Program-made: the position numbers and the translations under genes
DNA from: Anaeromyxobacter oryzae
GTDB lineage: Bacteria; Myxococcota; Myxococcia; Myxococcales; Anaeromyxobacteraceae
Assembly (NCBI RefSeq): GCF_023169945.1
Contig: NZ_AP025591.1
Location: 4,026,481-4,090,480 of the forward strand
Direction of reading: 5' to 3'
Length of the DNA stretch: 64,000 bases
Shown: piece after piece, positions 53,263 through 61,313 of the stretch
Position numbering within the stretch: position 1 is the first letter of the stretch
Layout of the letters: each line of letters begins with the position of its first letter
The notes under the pieces: model-generated
Databases searched by the model: none
The model's input: only the letters and a program-made list of their open reading frames with translations
Told to the model about the DNA's origin: nothing

Positions 53263-55797
53263 ATGCCGCCGCAGCAGCCGCAGCAGAGGAGAGGAACCAC
53301 CGCTCGCTCCGAGGAAGCGAGGGCGCTCGAGCGCGCGCGCGACCTCCCGAACTCCCGCACCGCCACGGACGTCGACACGCTCCGCCGGGCCTTCGCCGAT
53401 CACCTGCAGTACTCGCAGGGCAAGGACGAGCACACCGCCACCGCGCTCGATCGCTACTTCGCGGTCGCGTACTCGGTGCGCGACCGGATGATGCGCCGGT
53501 GGATCCAGACGCAGCAGGCCTACTACAAGCAGGACGCGAAGCGCGTCTACTACCTCTCCCTCGAGTTCCTGATGGGGAAGGCGCTCGAGAACAACCTCCT
53601 GAACGTCGGCCTGTACGACGGCATGCGCTCGGCGCTGTCGGACCTCGGCCTGGACCTCGCGGACCTCCTCTCGCAGGAGCCCGACGCCGGGCTCGGGAAC
53701 GGCGGCCTCGGCCGCCTCGCCGCCTGCTTCCTCGACTCGCTCGCGACGCTGTCCATCCCCGCGTACGGCTACGGCATCCGGTACGAGTTCGGCATCTTCG
53801 ACCAGGAGATCCGCAACGGCTACCAGGTCGAGCGCCCCGAGGAGTGGCTCCGGTTCGGGAGCGCGTGGGAGATCCCGCGCCCCGACGCGACCGTGCCGGT
53901 GTCGATCTACGGCCGGACCGAGCACTACGTCGACGAGAAGGGCAAGCTCCGCGTCCGCTGGGTCGACGCGCGGCACGTGCTCGGCATGCCCTACGACGTC
54001 CCGATCGCCGGCTTCGGCAACTCGACCGTCAACACGCTCCGCCTCTGGCGCGCGCGCGCGTCGCAGGAGCTCGACCTCGCCGACTTCAACGCCGGCGACT
54101 ACCTATCGGCGGTGGAGGACAAGGACCTCTCCGAGAACATCTCCAAGGTCCTCTACCCGAACGACCTCACGGTGATGGGCAAGGAGCTCCGGCTCCAGCA
54201 GCAGTACTTCTTCGTCTGCTGCTCGATCCACGACATCGTGAACCGCCACCTCAAGATGCACGACGGGTTCGGGAGCTTCCCGGACAAGGTGGCGATCCAG
54301 ATGAACGACACGCACCCCGCGATCGCCGTCGCGGAGCTGATGCGCGTCCTCGTCGACGAGCAGGGGCTCGAGTGGGACGAGGCCTGGGAGATCGCCCGCG
54401 CGACCTTCGGCTACACGAACCACACCCTGATGCCCGAGGCGCTGGAGAGGTGGTCGGTGGACCTCTTCGGCCGCGTCCTCCCGCGCCACCTCGAGATCGT
54501 CTACGAGATCAACCGCCGGTTCATCGACGGCGTGCGCGCGGAGCGGAAGGCCGACGATGGCGCGATCTCGCGGATGAGCGTCATCGAGGAGGGCCCGACG
54601 AAGCAGGTCCGCATGGCGAACCTCGCCGTGGTCGGCTCGCACTCGGTGAACGGCGTGGCCGCGCTCCACACCGAGCTCCTGAAGCGCGAGCTCTTCCGGG
54701 ACTTCCACGCGCTCTGGCCCGAGAAGTTCAACAACAAGACGAACGGGGTCACCCCCCGCCGCTGGCTCCTCCAGGCGAACCCCGGGCTCGCGAAGTCGAT
54801 CACCGAGGTGATCGGGCCGGAGTGGCTCACCGACGCGACCCAGCTCCGCCGCCTCGAGCCGCTCGCCGAGGATGCCGGCTTCCGGCGCCTGTTCCGGAGC
54901 GTGAAGCGGGACAACAAGGCCCGGCTCGCCGAGATCGTGCGGGCCGAGAACGGGATCACCCTCGACCTCGACTCGATCTTCGACGTCCAGGTGAAGCGGA
55001 TCCACGAGTACAAGCGCCAGCTGCTCGACGTCCTGCGCGTCGCGAGCGAGTACCTCCGCCTCAAGGAGGACCGCTCCTACGACCCGTACCCGCGCACGTA
55101 CCTGTTCGGCGGCAAGGCGGCGCCCGGGTACGCCATGGCGAAGTGGATCATCAAGCTCGTGAACTCGGTCGCGGACGTCGTGAACCACGACGTCGACGTG
55201 AAGGGCCGCGTGACCGTCGCGTTCCTCCGGAACTACCGGGTCTCGCTCGCGGAGCGGATCTTCCCGGCCGCGGAGGTGTCCGAGCAGATCTCGACGGCGG
55301 GCAAGGAGGCCTCCGGCACCGGGAACATGAAGTTCGCCCTGAACGGCGCGCTGACCATCGGCACGCTCGACGGCGCGAACGTCGAGATCCGCGAGGAGGT
55401 CGGCGCGGAGAACTTCTTCCTGTTCGGGCTCACCGTCGAGCAGGTCGCCGCCCTGAAGAAGCGCGGGTACGATCCGTGGGAGTGGTACCGGAACGACCGC
55501 CGGATCAAGCAGGTGCTCGACGCCCTCGCCTCGGGCGTCTTCTCGCCGGGCGAGCCGGGCCTGTTCCGGCCCATCGTGGACTCGCTCCTGAACGGCGGCG
55601 ACCCGTACCTCGTGCTCGCGGACTTCGCGGCGTACTGCGCGTGCCAGGAGGAGGTGGAGAAGGCCTACCGCGACCCCGAGCACTGGACGCGCATGGCGAT
55701 CCTGAACGTCGCCCGCACCGGGAAGTTCTCCTCCGACCGCACCATCCGGGAGTACGCGGAGGAGATCTGGAACGTGCCGCCGGTCCGCGTCGGGTAG
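53263..55797 (+). CDS. glgP: Glycogen phosphorylase
   Basis: An 844-residue alpha-glucan phosphorylase, full length for the family, releasing glucose-1-phosphate from glycogen. Landmarks are YYLSLEFLMGKALENNL, DAGLGNGGLGRLAACFLDS, QMNDTHPAIAVAELMR, NKTNGVTPRRWL, RIHEYKRQLLDVLR and the PLP site EASGTGNMKFALNGALTIG with the lysine near residue 690. The ATG at 53263 follows GAAGGAG. No other glycogen gene is adjacent. Its last 133 bases overlap the annotated tail of the convergent alkyltransferase-like gene. Confidence 0.97.
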   Translation: MPPQQPQQRRGTTARSEEARALERARDLPNSRTATDVDTLRRAFADHLQYSQGKDEHTATALDRYFAVAYSVRDRMMRRWIQTQQAYYKQDAKRVYYLSLEFLMGKALENNLLNVGLYDGMRSALSDLGLDLADLLSQEPDAGLGNGGLGRLAACFLDSLATLSIPAYGYGIRYEFGIFDQEIRNGYQVERPEEWLRFGSAWEIPRPDATVPVSIYGRTEHYVDEKGKLRVRWVDARHVLGMPYDVPIAGFGNSTVNTLRLWRARASQELDLADFNAGDYLSAVEDKDLSENISKVLYPNDLTVMGKELRLQQQYFFVCCSIHDIVNRHLKMHDGFGSFPDKVAIQMNDTHPAIAVAELMRVLVDEQGLEWDEAWEIARATFGYTNHTLMPEALERWSVDLFGRVLPRHLEIVYEINRRFIDGVRAERKADDGAISRMSVIEEGPTKQVRMANLAVVGSHSVNGVAALHTELLKRELFRDFHALWPEKFNNKTNGVTPRRWLLQANPGLAKSITEVIGPEWLTDATQLRRLEPLAEDAGFRRLFRSVKRDNKARLAEIVRAENGITLDLDSIFDVQVKRIHEYKRQLLDVLRVASEYLRLKEDRSYDPYPRTYLFGGKAAPGYAMAKWIIKLVNSVADVVNHDVDVKGRVTVAFLRNYRVSLAERIFPAAEVSEQISTAGKEASGTGNMKFALNGALTIGTLDGANVEIREEVGAENFFLFGLTVEQVAALKKRGYDPWEWYRNDRRIKQVLDALASGVFSPGEPGLFRPIVDSLLNGGDPYLVLADFAAYCACQEEVEKAYRDPEHWTRMAILNVARTGKFSSDRTIREYAEEIWNVPPVRVG

Positions 55798-56240
55798 CGG
55801 GACGGCCGGAGCTGGCGACGCCCGCGCGTGCGGGCTCGCGAGCTCCGGCGGGAGCTCCCCGCCCGCGGCGGCCGGCGCGCGGCGCCTCGCGACGTCCGCG
55901 TCGCGCGCCGCGCCCGGCTCCAGCCGAACCGGTCGAGGGCCACGAGGCCGCGCTCGTCGAACGCGACGCCCTCGGTCTCGAGGAGGTCGCGCTGAACGGC
56001 CGCCCCCATCGGATCCAGGATCGAGATCGCGGCGTGTCCCCGCGGCCGCGTCCCGAGCACCCGCTGCCAGGGGATGTCGTGCTTTGCGCCCCGGAGCGCC
56101 GCGAGCGCGTAGCCGACCTGGCGGGCGGCGCGCGGCTTGCCGGCGAGCAGGGCCACCTCGCCATACGTGGCGACCTGCCCGCGCGGGATGCGGCGGACGA
56201 CCCGGTAGAACGCGCTCCAGCCGGCAGGGAGATCGGGCAC
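55665..56240 (-). CDS. Alkyltransferase-like (ATL/YbaZ-type) DNA-binding protein
   Basis: The first 107 residues (to 55920) are an MGMT-like DNA-binding domain: FYRVVRRIPRGQVATYGEVA, ARQVGYALAALR, and IPWQRVLG, where Trp replaces the methyl-accepting Cys of the PCHR motif. This is the mark of ATL proteins, which bind alkylguanine and recruit nucleotide excision repair. The family normally ends at this point (ALDRFGW), but the frame stays open for 84 more Arg-rich residues and runs 133 bases antisense into glgP. That tail is probably not functional. The start is GTG 56240 with no clear Shine-Dalgarno. Confidence 0.8.
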   Translation of the reverse strand: MPDLPAGWSAFYRVVRRIPRGQVATYGEVALLAGKPRAARQVGYALAALRGAKHDIPWQRVLGTRPRGHAAISILDPMGAAVQRDLLETEGVAFDERGLVALDRFGWSRARRATRTSRGAARRPPRAGSSRRSSRARTRGRRQLRPSRYPTRTGGTFQISSAYSRMVRSEENFPVRATFRIAMRVQCSGSR

Positions 56241-56369
56241 CGCGGGAGGCTAGATCGGGCGCGCTCCGCCGTCCACGGGCGCGAGCGACTCGAGCGCGGC
56301 GCGCGAGCGCGCGCGGACGAGGGGCGCCCCTCGCGGCGCCTGGCGGCCGTGCTACGCTCGCGGCCGCCG

Positions 56370-56936
56370 ATGCCCCATCCGCGCGCTGCGCTCGCTGCCC
56401 TCCTCCTCGCCGCGCTCGGCTGCACCGGGAATCCCTGTCCGGTCCCGCTCGAGCTGTGTGGCGACGTCTGCTACGACCTGCGCTACGACGTCCAGCACTG
56501 CGGCGCCTGCAACGCCGTCTGCGATGCCGGCCTCGCCTGCATCTCCGGGGTGTGCGTCGTCGACCCGACCAGCGGGTCCTGTGCGGACCGCGCGGGGGGC
56601 GCGTTCGTGACGCTCGAGGCGTGCGGGTCCATCGTGAAGTTCTGGGCCATCGCGCCGGCGTTCATCTCGCGCGCGGAGGCGCTCCTGGCCGACCCGAGCT
56701 CGCCCGGCCCGGCGATCCCGCGGTTCGACCTGCGCGACGGGACCGACTGCGACCCGCAGTGGACGTGGCACGTCGATCCCGCGACGGCCACCTTCCTCGC
56801 GTCGCCGGACGGGATCTGCAGCGGCTGCCCGGCGTACGTGGAGGAGGCGAAGCCCTACTGGCTCGTCGACGTCGGCACCTGGTGCCCCGACCTCGCCGTG
56901 CAGCACGTCCGGGTCGTCGCGGTGGACCGGCGGTGA
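56370..56936 (+). CDS. Cysteine-rich lipoprotein with BP74-like domain
   Basis: A 188-residue lipoprotein (lipobox AALGC). Right after the anchor lies a cysteine-rich module, CGDVCYDLRYDVQHCGACNAVCDAGLACISGVC, quoted as pattern C-x3-C-x10-C-x2-C-x3-C-x5-C-x4-C; such modules are common in myxobacterial lipoproteins. The remaining 120 residues match the pattern of the BP74 N-terminal domain: FVTLEACGSIVKFW, then WTWHVDPATATF, YVEEAKPYWLV and TWCPDLAVQHVRVVAVD. The BP74 assignment is from memory. TACGCT ends 11 bases before the ATG, with no Shine-Dalgarno. It overlaps a small membrane gene by 4 bases. Confidence 0.75.
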   Translation: MPHPRAALAALLLAALGCTGNPCPVPLELCGDVCYDLRYDVQHCGACNAVCDAGLACISGVCVVDPTSGSCADRAGGAFVTLEACGSIVKFWAIAPAFISRAEALLADPSSPGPAIPRFDLRDGTDCDPQWTWHVDPATATFLASPDGICSGCPAYVEEAKPYWLVDVGTWCPDLAVQHVRVVAVDRR

Positions 56937-57163
56937 CGCCCGCGCTCGCTCGCGCGATCCTGCTGCACCTGCTCATCGCCTGGGGCGCGGTGCTCGCCCT
57001 CGCGCTCGTCCGCGACGGCGTGCGCGGCCTGCGCGGCGGCCCGATCCGCGCGGGCGCGGCGCCCGGGGTCTTCCACGCCGGGGCGGCCGCGGTGCGGCAC
57101 GGCGCGCTGCGCGTCGCCGCCGGCGCCGCCGGCCTGCTGCTCGCGGCCTGGCTCGTCCTCTGA
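56933..57163 (+). CDS. Small two-helix membrane protein
   Basis: A 76-residue hydrophobic protein starting at a GTG that overlaps the lipoprotein stop. Two membrane helices (residues 5-27 and 56-75) are joined by a short basic loop (RDGVRGLRGGPIRAG). The family is not recognised. Coupling to the BP74-like lipoprotein gene suggests they act together. Confidence 0.6.
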   Translation: MTPALARAILLHLLIAWGAVLALALVRDGVRGLRGGPIRAGAAPGVFHAGAAAVRHGALRVAAGAAGLLLAAWLVL

Positions 57164-57170
57164 TCGCGAG

Positions 57171-57236
57171 CACCGCTCGTGGTGGGCCGAACCACGAACG
57201 GTCGCGGCGAGCGGCCCTTCGACGGGCGCAGGGCGA
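57171..57236. repeat. Palindromic GCTCGTGGT / ACCACGAACGG element
   Basis: GCTCGTGGTGGG and CCGAACCACGAACGG, followed by CCCTTCGACGGGC, form a diverged member of the same TTCGAC/CACCACGA repeat family as at 41714 and 46281. It lies in a 212-base gap with no gene. Confidence 0.45.
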
Positions 57237-57363
57237 AAGGATGACGCCGTGATCATGAGAGCCCGCGCCGCAGGCGCAGCGGCCGATCCATACAAATCGT
57301 GAATGAGGCCCTCTCTGGGGGTCGCTGCGAGAATTCGTGCTGTTCCCGCGCCGGGGCTGGCGC

Positions 57364-57369
57364 TAGCTT
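57364..57369 (+). promoter_or_regulatory. -10-like box of lemA
   Basis: TAGCTT ends 6 bases before the lemA ATG and there is no Shine-Dalgarno. Transcription would start at or next to the ATG. Confidence 0.5.
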
Positions 57370-57375
57370 TCGGCC

Positions 57376-57966
57376 ATGAAAACCAACCGGGCCGTCCTGG
57401 CAGCGTTCGCGGCCGCCCTCCTCGGCGGCTGCGGCGTGCAGTCGATCCCGCAGTCCGAGAACGCGGTGTCCGCCGCCTGGGGAGAGGTGGAGAACCAGTA
57501 CCAGCGGCGCGCGGACCTCGTGCCGAACCTCGTCGCCACGGTGAAGGGCTACGCGAGCCACGAGCGCGAGACGCTGGAGGGGGTCGTCGCGGCGCGCGCG
57601 AAGGCGACGCAGGTGCAGCTCACCGTGGACCAGCTCACGCCGGAGAACATGAAGAGGTTCGAGGCGGCCCAGGGCGAGCTGCGGAGCGCGCTCGGCCGGC
57701 TCCTCGCCGTCTCCGAGAACTACCCGCAGCTCAAGGCGAACGAGAACTTCCGGGACCTGCAGGCGCAGCTCGAGGGCACCGAGAACCGGATCGCCATCGC
57801 GCGGCGGCGCTACATCGAGGCGGTCCAGCAGTTCAACAACCTCGTCACGGTCCCGCCGACGAGCTGGACGAACGGGATGCTCTACCACAAGCAGCCCAAG
57901 GCGCAGTTCACCGCCACGACCGAGAACGCCCGCGAGGCGCCCAAGGTCGACTTCGGGGGGAAGTGA
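57376..57966 (+). CDS. lemA: LemA family protein
   Basis: A 196-residue LemA protein. The N-terminus is a signal with a lipobox-like LGGCG. The helical body has the family blocks NQYQRRADLVPNLVATVKGYASHE, AVSENYPQLKANENFRDLQAQLEGTENRIAIARRRY and VQQFNNLVTVPP. LemA genes commonly sit before TPM-domain genes, as here; the next gene overlaps by 4 bases. The function of LemA is poorly known. Confidence 0.93.
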   Translation: MKTNRAVLAAFAAALLGGCGVQSIPQSENAVSAAWGEVENQYQRRADLVPNLVATVKGYASHERETLEGVVAARAKATQVQLTVDQLTPENMKRFEAAQGELRSALGRLLAVSENYPQLKANENFRDLQAQLEGTENRIAIARRRYIEAVQQFNNLVTVPPTSWTNGMLYHKQPKAQFTATTENAREAPKVDFGGK

Positions 57967-58736
57967 CCCCGGTGCGCGCGCTCGCCATCGCGCTCGCCGT
58001 CGCGGCTTCGGCTCCGGCCGTCGCGGCGACGCCGATCCCGCCGCTCACCGGCCCGGTCGTCGACCAGGCCGGCCTCCTCGACGGCGGCGCCGTCCGGCGG
58101 CTCACGGATCTCTCCGTCCGCGCGCGGGGCGGGGCGGGCGGGCAGGGGGTCCAGCTCCAGTACCTCATCGTGAAGTCGCTCGAGGGCGAGCCCATCGAGG
58201 ACTACTCGATACGCGTCGCCGAGGCGTGGAAGATCGGATCGCGCGGGAAGGACAACGGCGTCCTCGTCACGGTCGCGGTCCAGGATCGCGCGGTGCGGAT
58301 CGAGGTCGGCGGCGGCCTCGAGGGCGGGCTCACTGACGCCCAGTCGTCGCGGATCATCCGCGGCACGATCGTCCCCGCGTTCCAGGCCGGGCGGTTCGGC
58401 GACGGGCTCTACGACGCGGGCGTGCAGATCCTGGGCGCGCTCGGCGCGCTGCCCTCCGGGGTCGGCCCGGTCCGGCGTGCGCCGCAGGGGCTCCATCTCT
58501 CGACGCTCGCGATCCTCGCGATCTTCGTCCTCGTCTTCGTCGTCCGGGCGATCTCGGGCTTCGGCCCGCGGCGCCGCCGGTCGCTCTGGTGGGGCGGCGG
58601 GCCGTGGATCGGCGGCGGCGGGTGGGGCGGCGGCCGGGGCGGGTGGGGAGGAGGCGGGTTCGGCGGCGGCGGTGGCGGAGGCTGGTCCGGCGGCGGTGGC
58701 GGCTTCTCGGGCGGCGGCGCCTCGGGGCGCTGGTAG
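57963..58736 (+). CDS. TPM-domain membrane protein (YgcG-like)
   Basis: A 257-residue protein with a signal peptide, a TPM domain (GPVVDQAGLLDGGAVRRLTDLS, EAWKIGSRGKDNGVLVTVAVQDRAVRIEVG, GLTDAQSSRIIRGTIVPAFQAGRFGDGLYDA), one membrane helix (STLAILAIFVLVFVVRAI) and a Gly/Trp/Ser-rich tail of about 60 residues. The long glycine tail is standard for this family. It is coupled to lemA by a GTGA overlap. Confidence 0.93.
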   Translation: MTPVRALAIALAVAASAPAVAATPIPPLTGPVVDQAGLLDGGAVRRLTDLSVRARGGAGGQGVQLQYLIVKSLEGEPIEDYSIRVAEAWKIGSRGKDNGVLVTVAVQDRAVRIEVGGGLEGGLTDAQSSRIIRGTIVPAFQAGRFGDGLYDAGVQILGALGALPSGVGPVRRAPQGLHLSTLAILAIFVLVFVVRAISGFGPRRRRSLWWGGGPWIGGGGWGGGRGGWGGGGFGGGGGGGWSGGGGGFSGGGASGRW

Positions 58737-58792
58737 ACGTTCGACGCGCGGCCGCCCCGGCGCGCCGCGTCTCTTTCTTGCGGAGAGGAACG

Positions 58793-59431
58793 ATGCTCGA
58801 GCGCCAGTTCGACGAGGCGGTCCGGACGCGGATCGCGGACGCGGTGCGGCGCGCGGAGGCGCTCTCCCGCGGGCAGATCGTGCCGGTCGTGGTCGAGAAG
58901 AGCGATCCCTATCCGGAGGCGCAGTACCGCGGCGCGCTCGTCGCGGCGGCGATCGCCACCGCGGTGGTGCTCGCGCTGCACCTCCCGCTGACGCTTCCCG
59001 AGCTGCCACTCGCGCAGCTCGCGGCGGGGCTCCTCGGCGCGGCGATCTCGCTGTGGGATCCGGTGGAGCGGCTCCTGGTCGGGCGCCGCGGCCTGGACGA
59101 GGCGGTCCGCGCGCGTGCGGTCCGCGCGTTCCACGAGCAGGGGCTGCACCGGACGACGGAGGGCACCGGCGTCCTCGTGTTCGCCTCGCTGTTCGAGCGC
59201 GAGGCGGTCGTCCTCGGCGACAAGGGCATCGACGCGAAGCTCGCGCCGGGGGAGTGGGACCGGACCGTGGCCGCGCTCGTCGAGGGCCTCCGGACCGGCG
59301 ATCCGGGCAAGGGCTTCGTCGAGGCGATCGCCCTGTGCGGCGCGAGGCTCGCGGAGCACTTCCCGCGGGATGCCGCGACGCGGCCGCCGGTGAACGAGCT
59401 CGAGGACGCGATCCGGCTGTCGAGGACGTAG
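58793..59431 (+). CDS. TPM-domain-related membrane protein
   Basis: A 212-residue protein with two membrane helices (about 47-65 and 73-90) between a short helical N-terminus (RIADAVRRAEALSRGQIVPVVVEKS) and a C-terminal TPM-like domain (EGTGVLVFASLFEREAVVLGDKGIDAKLAPGEW). It belongs to the TPM family members encoded beside lemA. GGAGAGG lies 6 bases before the ATG. The three genes 57376-59431 form one operon. Confidence 0.82.
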   Translation: MLERQFDEAVRTRIADAVRRAEALSRGQIVPVVVEKSDPYPEAQYRGALVAAAIATAVVLALHLPLTLPELPLAQLAAGLLGAAISLWDPVERLLVGRRGLDEAVRARAVRAFHEQGLHRTTEGTGVLVFASLFEREAVVLGDKGIDAKLAPGEWDRTVAALVEGLRTGDPGKGFVEAIALCGARLAEHFPRDAATRPPVNELEDAIRLSRT

Positions 59432-60155
59432 GAACGATGGAGGCGACCCCGGGCTACCCACTCACGCGCTCGGGGAACGGCGTGAGGGCTGGGCGTCTGA
59501 CCGGCGTCCCGGAGTCGCGAGGAGCCCCTTCACCCCCGCCCTTCCCGGTGGGTCTGACGACTCATCACATGTCTCCGCGAGGCCCGGCGCGTCGGCGATC
59601 GTGAACGCGGAGATATGCGTGACCGATGGGTGAGCGGGGAAGGGGCTGAGAAGACGGGGACGGCCGGGGCGGAGCCGCGTGGACGGGACGTTGCAGCGTG
59701 GATCGGCCCACAAGAAGCGTGTGTTGTGGCGCCAGTGATCCGGAGCTCAGCTGAGCCGATCCGCGGGGCGCACGCGGGAGCGTCCGCGCGGGAACGGGCT
59801 TCGATGTTCGAACGATGCGACGAGGGTCCGTGTGTGCCGAGCCGTGGGCCGGCGAGCAGCAGTTCGCCAGATGAACCACTCTCAGTGAACTACGATCCGC
59901 ACGGCCGGCGGCGCAGCGCGGATGAATCCCTGCCGCACCCAACGGGAACTTCACTCTGCGCTTGACGCAGGGCGGCCGAAAATCGCCGCTCGCGCTCGGG
60001 CTCACGCGAGAACGGCGCTGCTGGAGCGCTGGCGCGCCGGCGTGCTGCGCTGAACGTCGCCGAGCGGTCCGCGCGGCGCCACTCCGCGTCCGCGCGTCAG
60101 CGGGCCGTTCCGCGCATTCCAGGAGGCCTCGAAAACGCATGCGAAAGTGTTCCGC
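59432..60155. other. Gene-free region before the HNH gene
   Basis: These 724 bases hold no ORF with plausible coding character on either strand. Base composition is somewhat less GC-rich than the neighbours. The only notable element is a perfect 12-base palindrome GCTCAGCTGAGC (59745-59756). It may be decayed sequence left by insertion of the HNH gene. Confidence 0.4.
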
Positions 60156-61232
60156 ATGGACACCGCACGCGCCCTCTCCGCGAACCTCGCCTCCCTCCTC
60201 CGCCGCGAGCACTCCGCCCTCGGCGCGTTCCTCGTCGCCCTCGCCGACTTCGACCGGCGCCGGGCGTGGATGACGCTCGGGCACGCCTCCCTCTTCGCGT
60301 ACCTCCACCGCGAGCTGCGGCTCTCCAAGGCGGCGGCTCAGTACCGGAAGGTCGCGGCGGAGCTGATCCAAGAGGTGCCCGCGGTGGGCGAGGCGCTCGG
60401 CGAGGGTCGGCTGTGCCTGACCTCCATCGTCGAGGCCGCCCGGGTCGTCACCCCCCAGAACTGGGAGACGGTGCTGCCCCGGTTTTTCGGGCTCTCCCGG
60501 CGAGAGGCGATGGAGGTCGTGGCAGAGCTCCAGCCGCACCCCGCGCCTCCGACCCGCACCATCGTCTGTCCGGTGCGGACCGCGCCCTCCGAGGTCGCCG
60601 CCGGCGCCACCTCGGCGGTCCCGCCCCTTCCGCTGGAGGCCGGGGCCGCCGGGCCGGCGGGGAACCGCACTTCCGGTTCGTCTAACGAACTCACTGTGCG
60701 TGAAGTGGATGCCTCTGCCCCCGCGCGGAGGCCCGCCGAGGTCGTTCCCCTCACCGCGGACCTGAGCCGGTTCCACCTCACCGTCTCCGATCGCTTCCTC
60801 CGGAAGCTCCAGGCGGCGAAGGACGCGCTTGCCCACGCGCGTCCGGGGGCGACGGAGGAGGAGCTTCTCGAGGCAGGCCTCGACCTCCTCCTCGAGAAGG
60901 CTGCGAAGCGGAAGGGCCTCGTCTCGAAGCCGCTGAAGATCCCGAGGCCGGCGAAGCGCGACCACATCCCGGCGCACGTGAAGCGGGCGGTGATGGAGCG
61001 GGACGGCGGCCGGTGCCAGTTCCGGCTCCCCTCCGGCGAGATCTGTGGCTCCACGCACCAACTGGAGTTCGATCACATCGAGCCGGTCGCGCTCGGCGGC
61101 GCGTCGACCGTCGACAACGTCCGGATCACCTGTCGGCGGCACAACATCATCTCGGCGCGGAGGGTCTTCGGAGACGATTGGATGGATCGGTACGCTCCGG
61201 GCAAGGCCTCGCTCCCGGCCGAGACCGGCTGA
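60156..61232 (+). CDS. HNH endonuclease
   Basis: A 358-residue protein. A helical N-terminal domain (residues 1-130, RREHSALGAFLVALADFDRRR, LRLSKAAAQYRKVAAELI) is followed by a variable Pro/Ala linker, a second helical region, and a C-terminal HNH nuclease: Cys in RCQFR, CGSTH, then LEFDHIEPVALGG and NVRITCRRHN. The four cysteines and the DHI/His/Asn set are complete. Homologues with this layout are, from memory, multicopy in Anaeromyxobacter and relatives and probably behave as mobile or domesticated nucleases. ATG 60156 is preferred over GTG 60147. Confidence 0.88.
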   Translation: MDTARALSANLASLLRREHSALGAFLVALADFDRRRAWMTLGHASLFAYLHRELRLSKAAAQYRKVAAELIQEVPAVGEALGEGRLCLTSIVEAARVVTPQNWETVLPRFFGLSRREAMEVVAELQPHPAPPTRTIVCPVRTAPSEVAAGATSAVPPLPLEAGAAGPAGNRTSGSSNELTVREVDASAPARRPAEVVPLTADLSRFHLTVSDRFLRKLQAAKDALAHARPGATEEELLEAGLDLLLEKAAKRKGLVSKPLKIPRPAKRDHIPAHVKRAVMERDGGRCQFRLPSGEICGSTHQLEFDHIEPVALGGASTVDNVRITCRRHNIISARRVFGDDWMDRYAPGKASLPAETG

Positions 61233-61313
61233 AGTAGTCGCTCCCGGACGCGGACGTGGCCCTGCGAGAGCGGCGCCCCGCCGCTCTTCGACGCGCGGGC
61301 GCGTCGTGAGCCC

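Noticed and set aside
59615..59965. Small plus-strand gene of 116 codons in the gap before the HNH gene
   Set aside because: Composition is not protein-like, there is no Shine-Dalgarno or -10 box at the start, and no motif is recognisable.
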